This document shows positions 49,015 through 58,268 of a stretch of DNA of 64,000 bases, piece by piece. A program made the translations under genes and the position numbers. Location of the stretch: assembly GCA_963777515.1 (NCBI GenBank), contig CAVZQU010000019.1, positions 124,001 to 188,000 of the forward strand. The letters are read 5' to 3'. A model generated the notes under the pieces. It was given only the letters and a program-made list of their open reading frames with translations. It was not told the origin of the DNA and did no database searches. The DNA is from CAVSWT01 sp963777515. Its GTDB lineage: Bacteria > Bacteroidota > Ignavibacteria > Ignavibacteriales > Ignavibacteriaceae. The first letter of the stretch is position 1. The number at the start of each line of letters is the position of its first letter.

Positions 49015-50133
49015 ATGCCAATATTTATGGATATTCACGATACAACAAATGCAACAGCTGCAGATATTGCAGCAGCTCATCAAAGAGATTTAGATCTTCA
49101 AGACGAGTTTAATTGTAAATTTGTTTATTTCTGGCATGATATTCCTAATTGTACAGGATTCTGTGTGTTTGAAGCACCGGATAAAGAATCTGTAATTAAT
49201 TTACATAATAAAACTCATAATGCAATCCTACCCAACAAAATAATAGAGGTTGAACTTAGTGAAGTAGAATTTTTTTTGGGTAAAATTGCGAATATTGCCT
49301 GGTCAAATAAAAATTCTCCGTTTGTCGGATATATTAATGAAACAGTCCATCGAACAATTATGTATTTAGAAATAGCAAATCCGATACAATTCAAATTAAA
49401 TATCAGTCATGATAAATTTGTAGATTTAATAAAATTACAGAAAAAATTAATTAAGGATTCTTTTTTGAAATTTGAAGGCAATAAAGTTTCATGGGAAAAC
49501 GACAATATTCTGACATCTTTTCTATCAAATGAGAATACAATAAAATGTGCAATGGACATACAAAATAAGCTTATTAAACTTTCGCACCATGAAAATATAA
49601 AATTCAGTTTTTCAATGGGATTGAGCTTTGGTGCTCCAGTTACAGAAAGTGATGATCTATACGGAGAAGTTATTAATCTAGCAAAAAAATTAGGATACAT
49701 TGCCCGAGAAAATCAAATTCTTATCTCGTCATCGTTGGGAAAAGTTTACAAAGAGCTAAAGTTAAAAACTAATTTAAAAGATAATCTTATTAAGATTTTA
49801 AGTTCACGATATGAAAATTTCTTAATCAAGCTTTTTGAAACTTTTGAAAATAATTGGAACGAAGAAAAATTAAACATAGATAGTTTGGCTAAACAATTCG
49901 GTATGAGCAAAGCACAACTATATCGTAAAATTTTATCTTTAACCGGCTGTTCGCCAAATGAATTTATTCGTGAGTATAGATTAAAAAAAGCATTAAGATT
50001 AATAGAATCAATGAAAGGTAATATATCAGAAATAGCCTTCGAGTCGGGTTTTAATAATCCTTCTTATTTTTCAAAATGCTTCCAAAAGAAATTTGGTATC
50101 CTTCCCTCTGAGTATGCACATACTATAATATAA
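49015..50133 (+). CDS. AraC-type regulator with DUF4242 and degenerate cyclase-like domains, copy 2
   Basis: 372 residues, the same length as copy 1 and very similar along the whole protein, so a tandem duplicate. The N-terminal DUF4242 part (PIFMDIHDTTNATAADIAAA), the cyclase-like middle (SMGLSFGAPVTESDDLYGEV) and the AraC HTH (IAFESGFNNPSYFSKCFQKK) are all kept. Changes such as NCTGF for NYTGF in the sensor part and NKKLGYIARENQ in place of AKKLGYIAGENQ-type stretches are mild. The gap between the copies is 96 bases, with an AAAGGT ribosome site before the start. It may be a co-regulator or an independent paralogue. Confidence 0.8.
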   Translation: MPIFMDIHDTTNATAADIAAAHQRDLDLQDEFNCKFVYFWHDIPNCTGFCVFEAPDKESVINLHNKTHNAILPNKIIEVELSEVEFFLGKIANIAWSNKNSPFVGYINETVHRTIMYLEIANPIQFKLNISHDKFVDLIKLQKKLIKDSFLKFEGNKVSWENDNILTSFLSNENTIKCAMDIQNKLIKLSHHENIKFSFSMGLSFGAPVTESDDLYGEVINLAKKLGYIARENQILISSSLGKVYKELKLKTNLKDNLIKILSSRYENFLIKLFETFENNWNEEKLNIDSLAKQFGMSKAQLYRKILSLTGCSPNEFIREYRLKKALRLIESMKGNISEIAFESGFNNPSYFSKCFQKKFGILPSEYAHTII

Positions 50134-50332
50134 TTATTCCGCAATAATACTTACCCAAATTTTCGTTATTAAAATTCAACATGATTCATTTGTTCTATCA
50201 TTTGAATTAAATGTGGTAGATACTATTGATTATGATGCTTAATATTATAAACAGAAATTGTTGAACTGATAAGTTTAACAATTACACCAAACCACTTTTA
50301 CAAAAATATAAAACGCTCTAAAGGAGATTAGA

Positions 50333-50560
50333 ATGGTATGTAAATCTATTCCCATACTAATTGATATAATATTACTATTAATTATGGAAGGTTTTGTACA
50401 AATTAAAACTAAAAAGAATAGTATAGACAAAAAAACATTTTGTATCTATGAAGCGACATCACCTGAAGCAATAAGAAAAGCAGTGAAAAAAAATAATACA
50501 CCCGTAGATAAGATTACAGAAATTAGTGTCCTTAATCCATATTTCCATATTAATAAATAA
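50333..50560 (+). CDS. Short DUF4242-like protein, possibly truncated
   Basis: 75 residues. The C-terminal half (DKKTFCIYEATSPEAIRKAV, then NNTPVDKITEISVLNP) fits the end of DUF4242 proteins, in which a YCVYxAPxxEAIxxHA stretch is followed by PxxxIxEVxxVxxP. The first 30 residues are hydrophobic and do not match the usual DUF4242 start, so the front may be degraded or replaced. A strong ribosome site (AAAGGAG) four bases before the ATG suggests it is translated. It lies between the two DUF4242/AraC regulators and the ScyD-like gene (12 bases away). Function unknown. Confidence 0.5.
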   Translation: MVCKSIPILIDIILLLIMEGFVQIKTKKNSIDKKTFCIYEATSPEAIRKAVKKNNTPVDKITEISVLNPYFHINK

Positions 50561-50572
50561 CAGGAGGTTCTA

Positions 50573-51637
50573 ATGAAAAACATTTATTTGTTTTTACTAT
50601 CATTGCTAATTATTGCAATGGTAATGGGAGGGTGCAAATCAGAGGAGTTTGTGGATAATCCGGTATCCAATCAAAACAATGAGATAGGAAATTTAAATAA
50701 ACATGCAACAACGCCAGGACCTGTTAAACAACTGGTATCAGGTCTGGAAGGTGCGTCTGGTAGCACAATTGGGCCCGGCGGTGCGCTGTTTGTCACAGAA
50801 GGTGCGGCTGGGAGGATTTCGCGTGTAGAGCCCAAAACAGGTAATGTTACAACCTTTGCTAGTGGTCTTCCACCTTCAATCATAGGTATTGGAGGGGCAA
50901 TAGATGTCACGTTCATCGGAAGCACAGCTTACGCACTTGTCACACTTGTGGATGACCCACTGTTTCCAACCGGAGAAGTTGATGGGATTTACCGCATAGA
51001 CGGTCCAAACAGTTATACTGTCATCGCAGATATAGGATCCTTTAATAAAGCAAATCCACCAACAGGATTTGATTACTTTGTTGAGACGGGGGTATTATAT
51101 TCAATCCAAAACTACCGTGGTGGTTTTCTTGTAACCGATGGACACCTTAATCGTGTACTTCATGTAACGCTCGATGGCAATATTACCATATTCAAATCAT
51201 TTGGAGATGTTGTTCCTACTGGATTAGAAGTGCATGGCAATAAGGTGTACATGGCTGAAGCTGGCCCAGTCCCTCACCTTCCGGAAAATGGAAAGGTAGT
51301 TTCATTAAGTTCAAATTCGTCTACAGTTACAAATGTTGCATCCGGAGCTCGCCTACTAGTTGATGTAGAATTAGGTCGTGGGCAATCACTTTTTGCCCTC
51401 GCACAAGGCATATTTGGCGGAGGAGATCCGGGCTCCCCTGCCCTTCATAACACAGGCTCACTTGTTAAGGTTAACTCGGACGGCACGTTCACGGAAATTA
51501 CTGATGGACTCGACCAACCAACTTCACTCGAGTTCATTGGGAACACAGCTTACATCATCACACTCACCGGTACGATTATGACTATAGACAATGTTACGGG
51601 TCCACCGTTCGGTTTGGCACTTGGGAGAAATAACTAG
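50573..51637 (+). CDS. ScyD/ScyE-like beta-propeller lipoprotein
   Basis: 354 residues with a lipobox (VMGGC, Cys at about 21). The mature part is a six-bladed-type propeller: QLVSGLEGASGSTIGPGGAL, FVTEGAAGRISRVEPKTGNV, YRIDGPNSYTVIADIGSF, PTGLEVHGNKVYMAEAGPVP and TDGLDQPTSLEFIGNTAYII. This fits the ScyD/ScyE family, named after exported proteins next to scytonemin biosynthesis genes in cyanobacteria. No scytonemin genes are here, so the family name says nothing firm on function. Ribosome site AGGAGG. G+C is higher than in its neighbours, which could mean transfer. It converges on a hybrid kinase gene across a terminator. Confidence 0.8.
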   Translation: MKNIYLFLLSLLIIAMVMGGCKSEEFVDNPVSNQNNEIGNLNKHATTPGPVKQLVSGLEGASGSTIGPGGALFVTEGAAGRISRVEPKTGNVTTFASGLPPSIIGIGGAIDVTFIGSTAYALVTLVDDPLFPTGEVDGIYRIDGPNSYTVIADIGSFNKANPPTGFDYFVETGVLYSIQNYRGGFLVTDGHLNRVLHVTLDGNITIFKSFGDVVPTGLEVHGNKVYMAEAGPVPHLPENGKVVSLSSNSSTVTNVASGARLLVDVELGRGQSLFALAQGIFGGGDPGSPALHNTGSLVKVNSDGTFTEITDGLDQPTSLEFIGNTAYIITLTGTIMTIDNVTGPPFGLALGRNN

Positions 51638-51673
51638 TAGATATCTAAGTTAAATTATTTTAGAAAATCTGCT

Positions 51674-51705
51674 GAAAGTACTATCACAATAGTGGTAGTA
51701 CTTTC
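51674..51705. terminator. Hairpin downstream of the ScyD/ScyE-like gene
   Basis: Inverted repeat GAAAGTACTATCAC / GTGGTAGTACTTTC with a four-base loop (AATA), 14 bp with one G-U pair on the + strand. The tail after it is only weakly T-rich, so it may be a processing or partial termination site before the stronger hairpin at 51745. Confidence 0.55.
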
Positions 51706-51744
51706 ACACTTCTTTAAGGTTACCACTACTATATAATATTGTTT

Positions 51745-51767
51745 AAACCCTCTAATAAAGGGGGTTT
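51745..51767. terminator. Intrinsic terminator between convergent genes
   Basis: AAACCCTC (51745-51752), a seven-base loop and GGGGGTTT (51760-51767), followed on the + strand by TTATTATTTTAT. It can serve the + strand gene ending at 51637, and, with A-rich sequence on its left giving T on the other strand, partly also the - strand gene ending at 51793. Confidence 0.7.
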
Positions 51768-51792
51768 TATTATTTTATATACTTAATAATTT

Positions 51793-54700
51793 TTACAGTA
51801 CTTTTTTATATTCGGATGGACTTACCCCAAATTGTTTTTTAAATGCTCGTGAAAAATACGCTTGATCATTGAAACCAACTTTATAGCATATCTCTGCTAC
51901 ATTACCGGTGTTTTGCTTTAAAAGATCCGCTGCTCTTTGTAAACGAAGTGAACGAATCAACTGGCCTGCAGGCTGGTTTACAAGTGCATTCAACTTTCTA
52001 TTAAGCTGTGAGACACTCATTCCAATATATTTTGCAAGCTGTTCAACACCAAATTGTTCATTTTCAAAATTCGTTTCTATAAACTTAATTGTCTTTTCTA
52101 AAAACAACTGGTCAACGGAAGCAGTGGTTACTTCTGAAGGTTTAATTACAGTTGCTTTAGCAAATTTTTTACGAAGTTGTTTTCGTTGAATAATTAAATT
52201 TTTTATTTGAACTCTAAGTTCTTTTGCACTGAAAGGCTTTGTTAAATAAGCATCTATCCCGGTTTCAAGTCCCTCTATTTTATCATCAAGACCTGCTTTA
52301 GCTGTGAGCATTATTATCGGAATATGACTTGTTCTTTCATCGCCACGTATTTCTTTACTAAACTTGTATCCATCCATTTTAGGCATCATGACATCAGTTA
52401 ATATTATATCCGGAATATTCTCTCTAGCTATTGAAATCCCCTCTTCTCCATTTCCAGCTTCCAGAACACAATAATCTTCTTCAGTTTGTTCACGTATGTA
52501 AGTTCTTACATCATGATTGTCTTCAACAATTAATAGAATCTCCTTATTTCTATTATTATCAACTTCTCCTTTATACTTAATGGCTGCACCATTTGACAAT
52601 ACTGAATTTTCATGCAACTCATTATATTTAAATTTACTTTCAACTTCTTTAGATGAGAGGACTATATCAGAAATGTTTATCGATTCTTCTTTATCCAATT
52701 TAACATTTCCAACCGGAAGATGGATTATAAATTCTGTCCACTCTCCTTCTATGCTGCTAACTTCTATTGTTCCCTTATGTAATTCTATTAGTTCTTTTGT
52801 TAAAGCTAAACCTATCCCTGTACCCTCATATTCCCTCGTAGAGGTGCTATCAACTTGATAGAAACGATCAAACACATGCGGAATATCTTCTTTGCTAATT
52901 CCTTTACCTGTGTCGTGAATTTTAATTTCCAAATCTGATTCATGAATAATTAGTAGAGTTACTTTAATTTCGCCGCCTTCAGAAGTAAATTTTAACGAAT
53001 TGGAAACTATATTATAAAATACTTTTTCCATTTTATCCGAATCAAAAACAACAGGAATATTTTGCAGTTCAGATTCAAATTTTAAAGTAATCTTTTGTGA
53101 TTCAGCCAATGATTCAAAAGAATAAAAAAGACTTTTCAGAAATGAAACAATATTATGCTGCTCTGCTTTTAATTGCATACTGCCGGCTTCAAGCTTTGAT
53201 AAATCAAGTAATTGATTAATTAATCCAAGAAGTCTTTTAGCATTTCTATTTGCTACATGAAGTTTTCCTTTTTCTTTTGGTTCCATTGCAGATGAAAGTA
53301 CGCTGTCAATCTGGCCAAGAATTAATGTAAGTGGGGTTCTAAATTCATGAGAAATATTTGCAAAGAATTGAGATTTAAGTTGGTCAAGCTCTTTAAGTTT
53401 CTTATACTCAAAAAGTTCTAGTTCCATGGCATGTTTTTTTCGAATTCTTTTTAATTCCGAAAGACGAATTAGATATAAAATCCCTACAAGAATTAGGAAA
53501 TATAGAATGTAAGTCCACCACGATAAATACCAAGGTGCAAGTATAGTAAATACAAATTGAGCCTCCTTGCCTATTTTTCCGTAAATATTTCTTGACCGAA
53601 CATGAAACTTATATGTGCCGCTAGAAAGATTTGTGTATTCTTTTTCAGCAGCTTTAGTCCATTCTGACCATTTCTCATCATTCCCCTCTAAAAAATATTG
53701 AAATTGGTTTGCAGTTGACCTATCATAATTTGGTGTTGCAAAAAAGAAGCTTATATTATTTTTGTTAAAAGAAAATTCTTTATTTCTACTTGTTAGCTTA
53801 TCCGCATCCCCATCATAAATTAAAGAATCATTATTAACAATTACCTTTCTAATTAAAGTACCATACTCATAATCATAAGGATTTAGACTTTTAGGATTAT
53901 AAAAAGCCAATCCTTCCTGTGTACTTACCCATAAGTATTCTTCATTATTTTTGAAATCAGAATAAATTGTAAAGACATTATCCAAATCTAACCTTTGAAA
54001 GACCGGATATGGCCGCCAAAGATATTTCCCATCAGCTTGTTTAAATGCTTTACCAAGTTTATTCCCATCTGATGTTTTGACTAATAACCAAAAATCACCA
54101 TTTTTATTTTCTTGATATTGTAAAATTGTATTTGAAGAATTAGCAAATGATTCTCCCATTGTAGAATCGGGAATAAACTTTTTAGTCAGTTCATCAAATC
54201 TTAACAGGCCACCTTCTGTAGCAAATAGCACTTTACCATTCAAACGCAGGATTGTATAATCATTCCAAGGAAAACCATTACGTTTATCAAATCGTTCTAT
54301 TATTAGTTTACATTTATTTGTATCAGAAAATAAATTGCCTTTAATACACTTATAATGCACCAGGCCTTCATAAAATGTCTGTACCCATAAACTTTTATTA
54401 TTTTCTTCAATTAAACCTGCAAGTTCATCTTTTACATCCAACAAATTTTTAAAATAATGAAGCTGCTTATTTTCATACTTCAACATAGTTAGGGTTGTTC
54501 TTTGAATAACGTAAACAATATTTGAGTCAGCAGCAGAGTGAAATAGAGAGGAAGCTGAATAATTGAATAATCTTTTAACATTTTTTTCATTTATCTCGCA
54601 AATCATGTTTGTGGTTGCAGCAAATAGTTTATCATCTATCTGTATAAATCCATAGCCTGCTGAATTAATCCCCGGGATTAATTTGAATTTAGATTCGGGT

Positions 54701-55794
54701 TCATCTAAATAACAAATTCCAAATGTATTACAGCCATATAATCTATATTTAAATCTATAGAGATTTGATATATAACTATTATTGGTATTTATTTTAGAAA
54801 TAACAGAAAATGGTGAAGAAATTTCTATTCTTGAAATTCCTTCTGTAGTGGCTGCCCATAATCCACTTTCATTATCAGCATAAACATCATAAATTACATC
54901 GGATTGCAACCCATCTTTCGAATTTATAATCCGTAAAAGCCTGCCATCTTTATTTATAATTACTACACCTCCACGTTGTGTAGCCATTGCTAAATTTCCT
55001 TCTTTAGTCTTGCAAGTATTGTAAAGCCTATTTTGTTTTATATAATTATCAGCTTCTGTTTTAAAAGGTCTAAATTCATAACCGTTGTATAAGAAGAGTC
55101 CATCCGTATTGGTAGTTACTAAAATCTCATTATTAAAGTGAAGCATATCGTAAATTCCAATAGACGCAAACTTTTGGCCGTTTGGAACAAGTTCTAATGA
55201 ATCACCGGAAATTTTTAGTAATCCTTTTCCTCTATTCCTAACAAAAACTTCATTATTAAGTCTATATAGTCTATATGATTCAACTGAATTAAAAACTTTT
55301 ATTTTACTTCCATTCCAGCGAAATATTTTATCCTGAGTTTTAAAGAAGACATTTTTGGAGGTTGCAACAACATCCCATACATCTCCAAAATCCTGATTAT
55401 TCTTATCAAGAAATTTTAACAAAGAAACAAATTGAAATTTCCCGGAAGAATCAGTAGACAAATATCCAAAATCAGAAGATGCCGCTACATAAATTCTCCC
55501 AGTTGAATCGATACATAACGATCTTACTATTGAATTATTAGGAGTTTTTATTAATCGCCATTTTAAGCCATCATATTGCAGAACCCCCTTATCGTTTCCA
55601 AAATACATTATGCCGCGTTTATCCTGATTTACACACCAATTTTGATAAGTAGAATTATAATCCTCAGGAGAAAAATTTTCTATAAAAGGTTCCCCGATAT
55701 TGTTAATTGGTATTTTAGAATTTTGACAAAAAGATGTTGTCAAAAACGAAAATATAAATATTACAATAATTAAGTAGATTTTTTTGAAATGCAT
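51793..55794 (-). CDS. Hybrid two-component sensor kinase with propeller sensor and AraC output
   Basis: 1333 residues in HTCS order: signal peptide (about 1-24), propeller blades (LWAATTEGISRIE and similar), Y_Y_Y domain (about 700-770), membrane helix (about 775-797), HisKA with the phospho-acceptor in NISHEFRTPLTLIL (His near 816), HATPase with the DTGKGIS and GTGIGLALTKEL boxes, a receiver domain (LLIVEDNHDVRTYI, phospho-Asp in ILTDVMMPKMDGY near 1134), and an AraC HTH at the end (VAEICYKVGFNDQAYFSRAF). It should autophosphorylate on a periplasmic signal and act on DNA from the membrane. Sensor and Y_Y_Y parts are the same design as the SpoIIE receptors. Target genes are unknown; the exported protein and DUF5009 gene upstream on the same strand are the nearest. 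Confidence 0.93.
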   Translation of the reverse strand: MHFKKIYLIIVIFIFSFLTTSFCQNSKIPINNIGEPFIENFSPEDYNSTYQNWCVNQDKRGIMYFGNDKGVLQYDGLKWRLIKTPNNSIVRSLCIDSTGRIYVAASSDFGYLSTDSSGKFQFVSLLKFLDKNNQDFGDVWDVVATSKNVFFKTQDKIFRWNGSKIKVFNSVESYRLYRLNNEVFVRNRGKGLLKISGDSLELVPNGQKFASIGIYDMLHFNNEILVTTNTDGLFLYNGYEFRPFKTEADNYIKQNRLYNTCKTKEGNLAMATQRGGVVIINKDGRLLRIINSKDGLQSDVIYDVYADNESGLWAATTEGISRIEISSPFSVISKINTNNSYISNLYRFKYRLYGCNTFGICYLDEPESKFKLIPGINSAGYGFIQIDDKLFAATTNMICEINEKNVKRLFNYSASSLFHSAADSNIVYVIQRTTLTMLKYENKQLHYFKNLLDVKDELAGLIEENNKSLWVQTFYEGLVHYKCIKGNLFSDTNKCKLIIERFDKRNGFPWNDYTILRLNGKVLFATEGGLLRFDELTKKFIPDSTMGESFANSSNTILQYQENKNGDFWLLVKTSDGNKLGKAFKQADGKYLWRPYPVFQRLDLDNVFTIYSDFKNNEEYLWVSTQEGLAFYNPKSLNPYDYEYGTLIRKVIVNNDSLIYDGDADKLTSRNKEFSFNKNNISFFFATPNYDRSTANQFQYFLEGNDEKWSEWTKAAEKEYTNLSSGTYKFHVRSRNIYGKIGKEAQFVFTILAPWYLSWWTYILYFLILVGILYLIRLSELKRIRKKHAMELELFEYKKLKELDQLKSQFFANISHEFRTPLTLILGQIDSVLSSAMEPKEKGKLHVANRNAKRLLGLINQLLDLSKLEAGSMQLKAEQHNIVSFLKSLFYSFESLAESQKITLKFESELQNIPVVFDSDKMEKVFYNIVSNSLKFTSEGGEIKVTLLIIHESDLEIKIHDTGKGISKEDIPHVFDRFYQVDSTSTREYEGTGIGLALTKELIELHKGTIEVSSIEGEWTEFIIHLPVGNVKLDKEESINISDIVLSSKEVESKFKYNELHENSVLSNGAAIKYKGEVDNNRNKEILLIVEDNHDVRTYIREQTEEDYCVLEAGNGEEGISIARENIPDIILTDVMMPKMDGYKFSKEIRGDERTSHIPIIMLTAKAGLDDKIEGLETGIDAYLTKPFSAKELRVQIKNLIIQRKQLRKKFAKATVIKPSEVTTASVDQLFLEKTIKFIETNFENEQFGVEQLAKYIGMSVSQLNRKLNALVNQPAGQLIRSLRLQRAADLLKQNTGNVAEICYKVGFNDQAYFSRAFKKQFGVSPSEYKKVL

Positions 55795-55986
55795 ATTGCT
55801 GATTTGAATTAGGAACTAATATAAAATTAATTTTATCCATAGCATTCAAATCATAAAATCAGAGTTTAAAAATATATAGCCCGCTATCGATTGAAATTTA
55901 TACCTTTATTTACTTTAGTTCAAGAATTAAGTCTAAATTAATATAAAAAATTAAAAGTCATTAATTCGCTGACGACTCAAATTTAT

Positions 55987-56583
55987 TTAGAATAAATTTT
56001 CAGTAGAGGTCTCATTTTCTTTATTATAATCTTTAATTGATTTACTACTTGAGAAAAGAATTGTAATTGTAATATCGTTTTCAAATTTAGAGGCTATTAG
56101 TGCGATGAAGCCATTTTTAAATTTCCAGTATAATTCAGGCCCCTTATATCTTCCATATTTTGTTACCGGTATCCAAATTGAATCAGAGTCAATTAATGTT
56201 CCGGCTTTGAAGCCTGGCTTACCATATTCATTGATTAAACTTTTTTCCAATTCTTTAAAATCTCTTTTTACATCTCCATCCGGATTAAATATATATGAGC
56301 CTTCAACTAACTTCTTATCCTTAAAAGTATAATCGATTCTCGTTTTAAGCCCTGCATATCTGCCGGTATATGATAACGCATAAACACCAAAACCCGAAAA
56401 AGATTGTAAATAATATTCAGTTTCTGAAGCTTTAATTTCATTAACTGTACTTCCCCATTTTGAATTTCTGAATCCGGAGAGTTCTTCTAAATTGTTAATT
56501 TGACAAAATAATAGCGACCAATCAATCAGAAATATAAAAACAACTAACTCTATTTTTACAAATAAGTGAGCAATTAAAGACAT
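55987..56583 (-). CDS. Exported protein of unknown function
   Basis: 198 residues. A hydrophobic N-terminal segment (about 8-28) is a signal peptide or membrane anchor. The mature part begins GFRNSKWGSTVNEIKASE, a pattern seen in small exported proteins where a 'WG' turn and an acidic helix start a repeated unit. It goes on with strand-rich sequence (RIDYTFKDKKLVEGSYIFNP) and a helix (RDFKELEKSLINEYGKPGFK). I do not assign a function. It is 30 bases downstream of the DUF5009 gene on the same strand, so the two may be co-expressed. Confidence 0.6.
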   Translation of the reverse strand: MSLIAHLFVKIELVVFIFLIDWSLLFCQINNLEELSGFRNSKWGSTVNEIKASETEYYLQSFSGFGVYALSYTGRYAGLKTRIDYTFKDKKLVEGSYIFNPDGDVKRDFKELEKSLINEYGKPGFKAGTLIDSDSIWIPVTKYGRYKGPELYWKFKNGFIALIASKFENDITITILFSSSKSIKDYNKENETSTENLF

Positions 56584-56613
56584 AAAGATATTCCTTAATA
56601 ACTCTATAAAGGA

Positions 56614-57720
56614 TTAAATCTTTAAATAAATATTTCTTTTATTAAACAGGTAAACAATATACCAAAGAATTGCAGTCCATACTAAACCTACTAGAACACC
56701 AACCATTCCTTCATGTCCAATTAAATAAGGTTTAAAGCCTAAAGCATACATAAATATTCTAACTATTGGTTGCAGGAAATATCCCAACAAGGCATTTGAT
56801 CCAAATACAATTAAAAACCATGCCCATTTCTGAATTTTCCAAACGTCCATTATTAAATAAAATATTAAAAAAGTAATTGCAGAAAATCCAGATGTAAATA
56901 ATGAATATGAAGATGAAACGGTCTCTTTATTCATAGCAAATTTCGGCCAATCATAGAGATGCAAAGCATATCCAATTCCACAGAATACAAAGAAAATAAT
57001 TAAAGACTGTTTAATAATGATAGCTCTATTTTTTGTTAATACAGCTTCCCCTAATATGGTTCCAACAATAGTAATTAATCCGTAAGAAATAGATGCCCAG
57101 GGAGTACAGTGTATTGTTAAAGGCCTTAAAGGGTCGCCATTTAAATTGGCAATTGTCAAAAATGGAGCTGAAGGATCACCTAAGTGCAGCCACCAATTAA
57201 AAGTATTAGACATGAAAAGATGAAATCCAGCAATTATAAAAACCAAAATCCATCTCTGCCATTTGGGAATAAGTGTTGATACAGCACCCATAAAATATGC
57301 AATCCCAATTGCTTGAAGTATTCCCCACCAGTATGAAAGGCCGAATATTAGTGATATATATAAAACCCCTAAAACTATCAACATGATAGTTCTTGTCCCA
57401 ACATGATGCCACCATTCTTTACCGCGTCTTTTTTTACTTAATGGCAACACCATACCAACAATAAATACAAAAAATGGAGCGACGAGATCAGTAAAAGTTA
57501 AACCAATTCCAGTAAGATTTCCTTTTGCATCAGCTGCATGATGAAAAGTAGAAACTGGGGGACTTCCAAACCATGACATAGTAAAAGGAAGGTTTGAATA
57601 GCCGGCCACTTGAATAACAAAAATCATAGCTAAAATTGTAAAGCCTCTAAAGGCGTCAATTGATACAATTCTTTCTTTCGTTTTTAAAGAAGATAAAGTT
57701 GGGGATATTTCTGTTGTCAT
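56614..57720 (-). CDS. DUF5009-family membrane protein, heparan-alpha-glucosaminide acetyltransferase-like
   Basis: 368 residues with about ten predicted membrane helices. It begins with the family hallmark RIVSIDAFRGFTILAMIFVI. Other family features are VAPFFVFIVGMVLPLS, a histidine-containing loop (TFHHAADAKGN) that is a likely active-site region, and a GLTFTDL stretch. DUF5009/YeiB-like proteins transfer acyl groups across the membrane to glycans, but the substrate of this one is unknown. It is translated divergently from the NTF2-like gene at 57858 and lies upstream of the exported protein 55987-56583. Confidence 0.85.
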   Translation of the reverse strand: MTTEISPTLSSLKTKERIVSIDAFRGFTILAMIFVIQVAGYSNLPFTMSWFGSPPVSTFHHAADAKGNLTGIGLTFTDLVAPFFVFIVGMVLPLSKKRRGKEWWHHVGTRTIMLIVLGVLYISLIFGLSYWWGILQAIGIAYFMGAVSTLIPKWQRWILVFIIAGFHLFMSNTFNWWLHLGDPSAPFLTIANLNGDPLRPLTIHCTPWASISYGLITIVGTILGEAVLTKNRAIIIKQSLIIFFVFCGIGYALHLYDWPKFAMNKETVSSSYSLFTSGFSAITFLIFYLIMDVWKIQKWAWFLIVFGSNALLGYFLQPIVRIFMYALGFKPYLIGHEGMVGVLVGLVWTAILWYIVYLFNKRNIYLKI

Positions 57721-57857
57721 TTTATTTACTAAAATTATTAGAAGTAGTGAAAGATAACTATTAGTTTTATATTAAGAAATAATCTCATTTATTTGATAAA
57801 TAAATCTAAGAAAAATGAAATATCTTAAAAGAACTAAATTTTTTAACTATAAGTAAG

Positions 57858-58244
57858 ATGAAATGTATGGAAATAGAAAATAACAATGATATATTAAGTG
57901 AACTAATAAAAAGAGAACCAATATTTCATCGTTCTGAATTCGGAACAACACGAAAAGATTTTAAAAACATGACAGAAGAAACTTTCTGGGAAGTTGGTGC
58001 TTCCGGGAAAATTTACAGTCGCGAATATGTTTTAAATGTTTTGGATGAGCGCTTTGAAAATCCACAAGAAGATAAATGGGAAACAAAAGATTTTAAATGC
58101 CAGGAAATTGCAAAGGATAATTATCTTTTAACATACACTTTAATTCAAGAAGATAGAGTTACAAGAAGAGCCACTATTTGGCGAAGACATAAAGACAATT
58201 GGAAAATAGTTTATCATCAAGGAACAATAGTTGAAGAGAAATAA
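57858..58244 (+). CDS. Cytoplasmic NTF2-like (DUF4440) protein
   Basis: 128 residues, no signal peptide. Pattern LSELIKREPIFHRSEFGTTR, KNMTEETFWEVGASGKIYSR, YLLTYTLIQEDRVTRRATIW and DNWKIVYHQGTIVEEK fits DUF4440/NTF2-like proteins of the group where a FWEVGASG turn follows the first helices. ATG at 57858 is taken as start; a second ATG at 57867 would remove three residues and cannot be excluded, since neither has a clear ribosome site. It is the only NTF2-like member here without an export signal. It converges on the metallophosphoesterase gene 25 bases away. Confidence 0.75.
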   Translation: MKCMEIENNNDILSELIKREPIFHRSEFGTTRKDFKNMTEETFWEVGASGKIYSREYVLNVLDERFENPQEDKWETKDFKCQEIAKDNYLLTYTLIQEDRVTRRATIWRRHKDNWKIVYHQGTIVEEK

Positions 58245-58268
58245 ATTAATTTTATTAAAATCTTCAGG

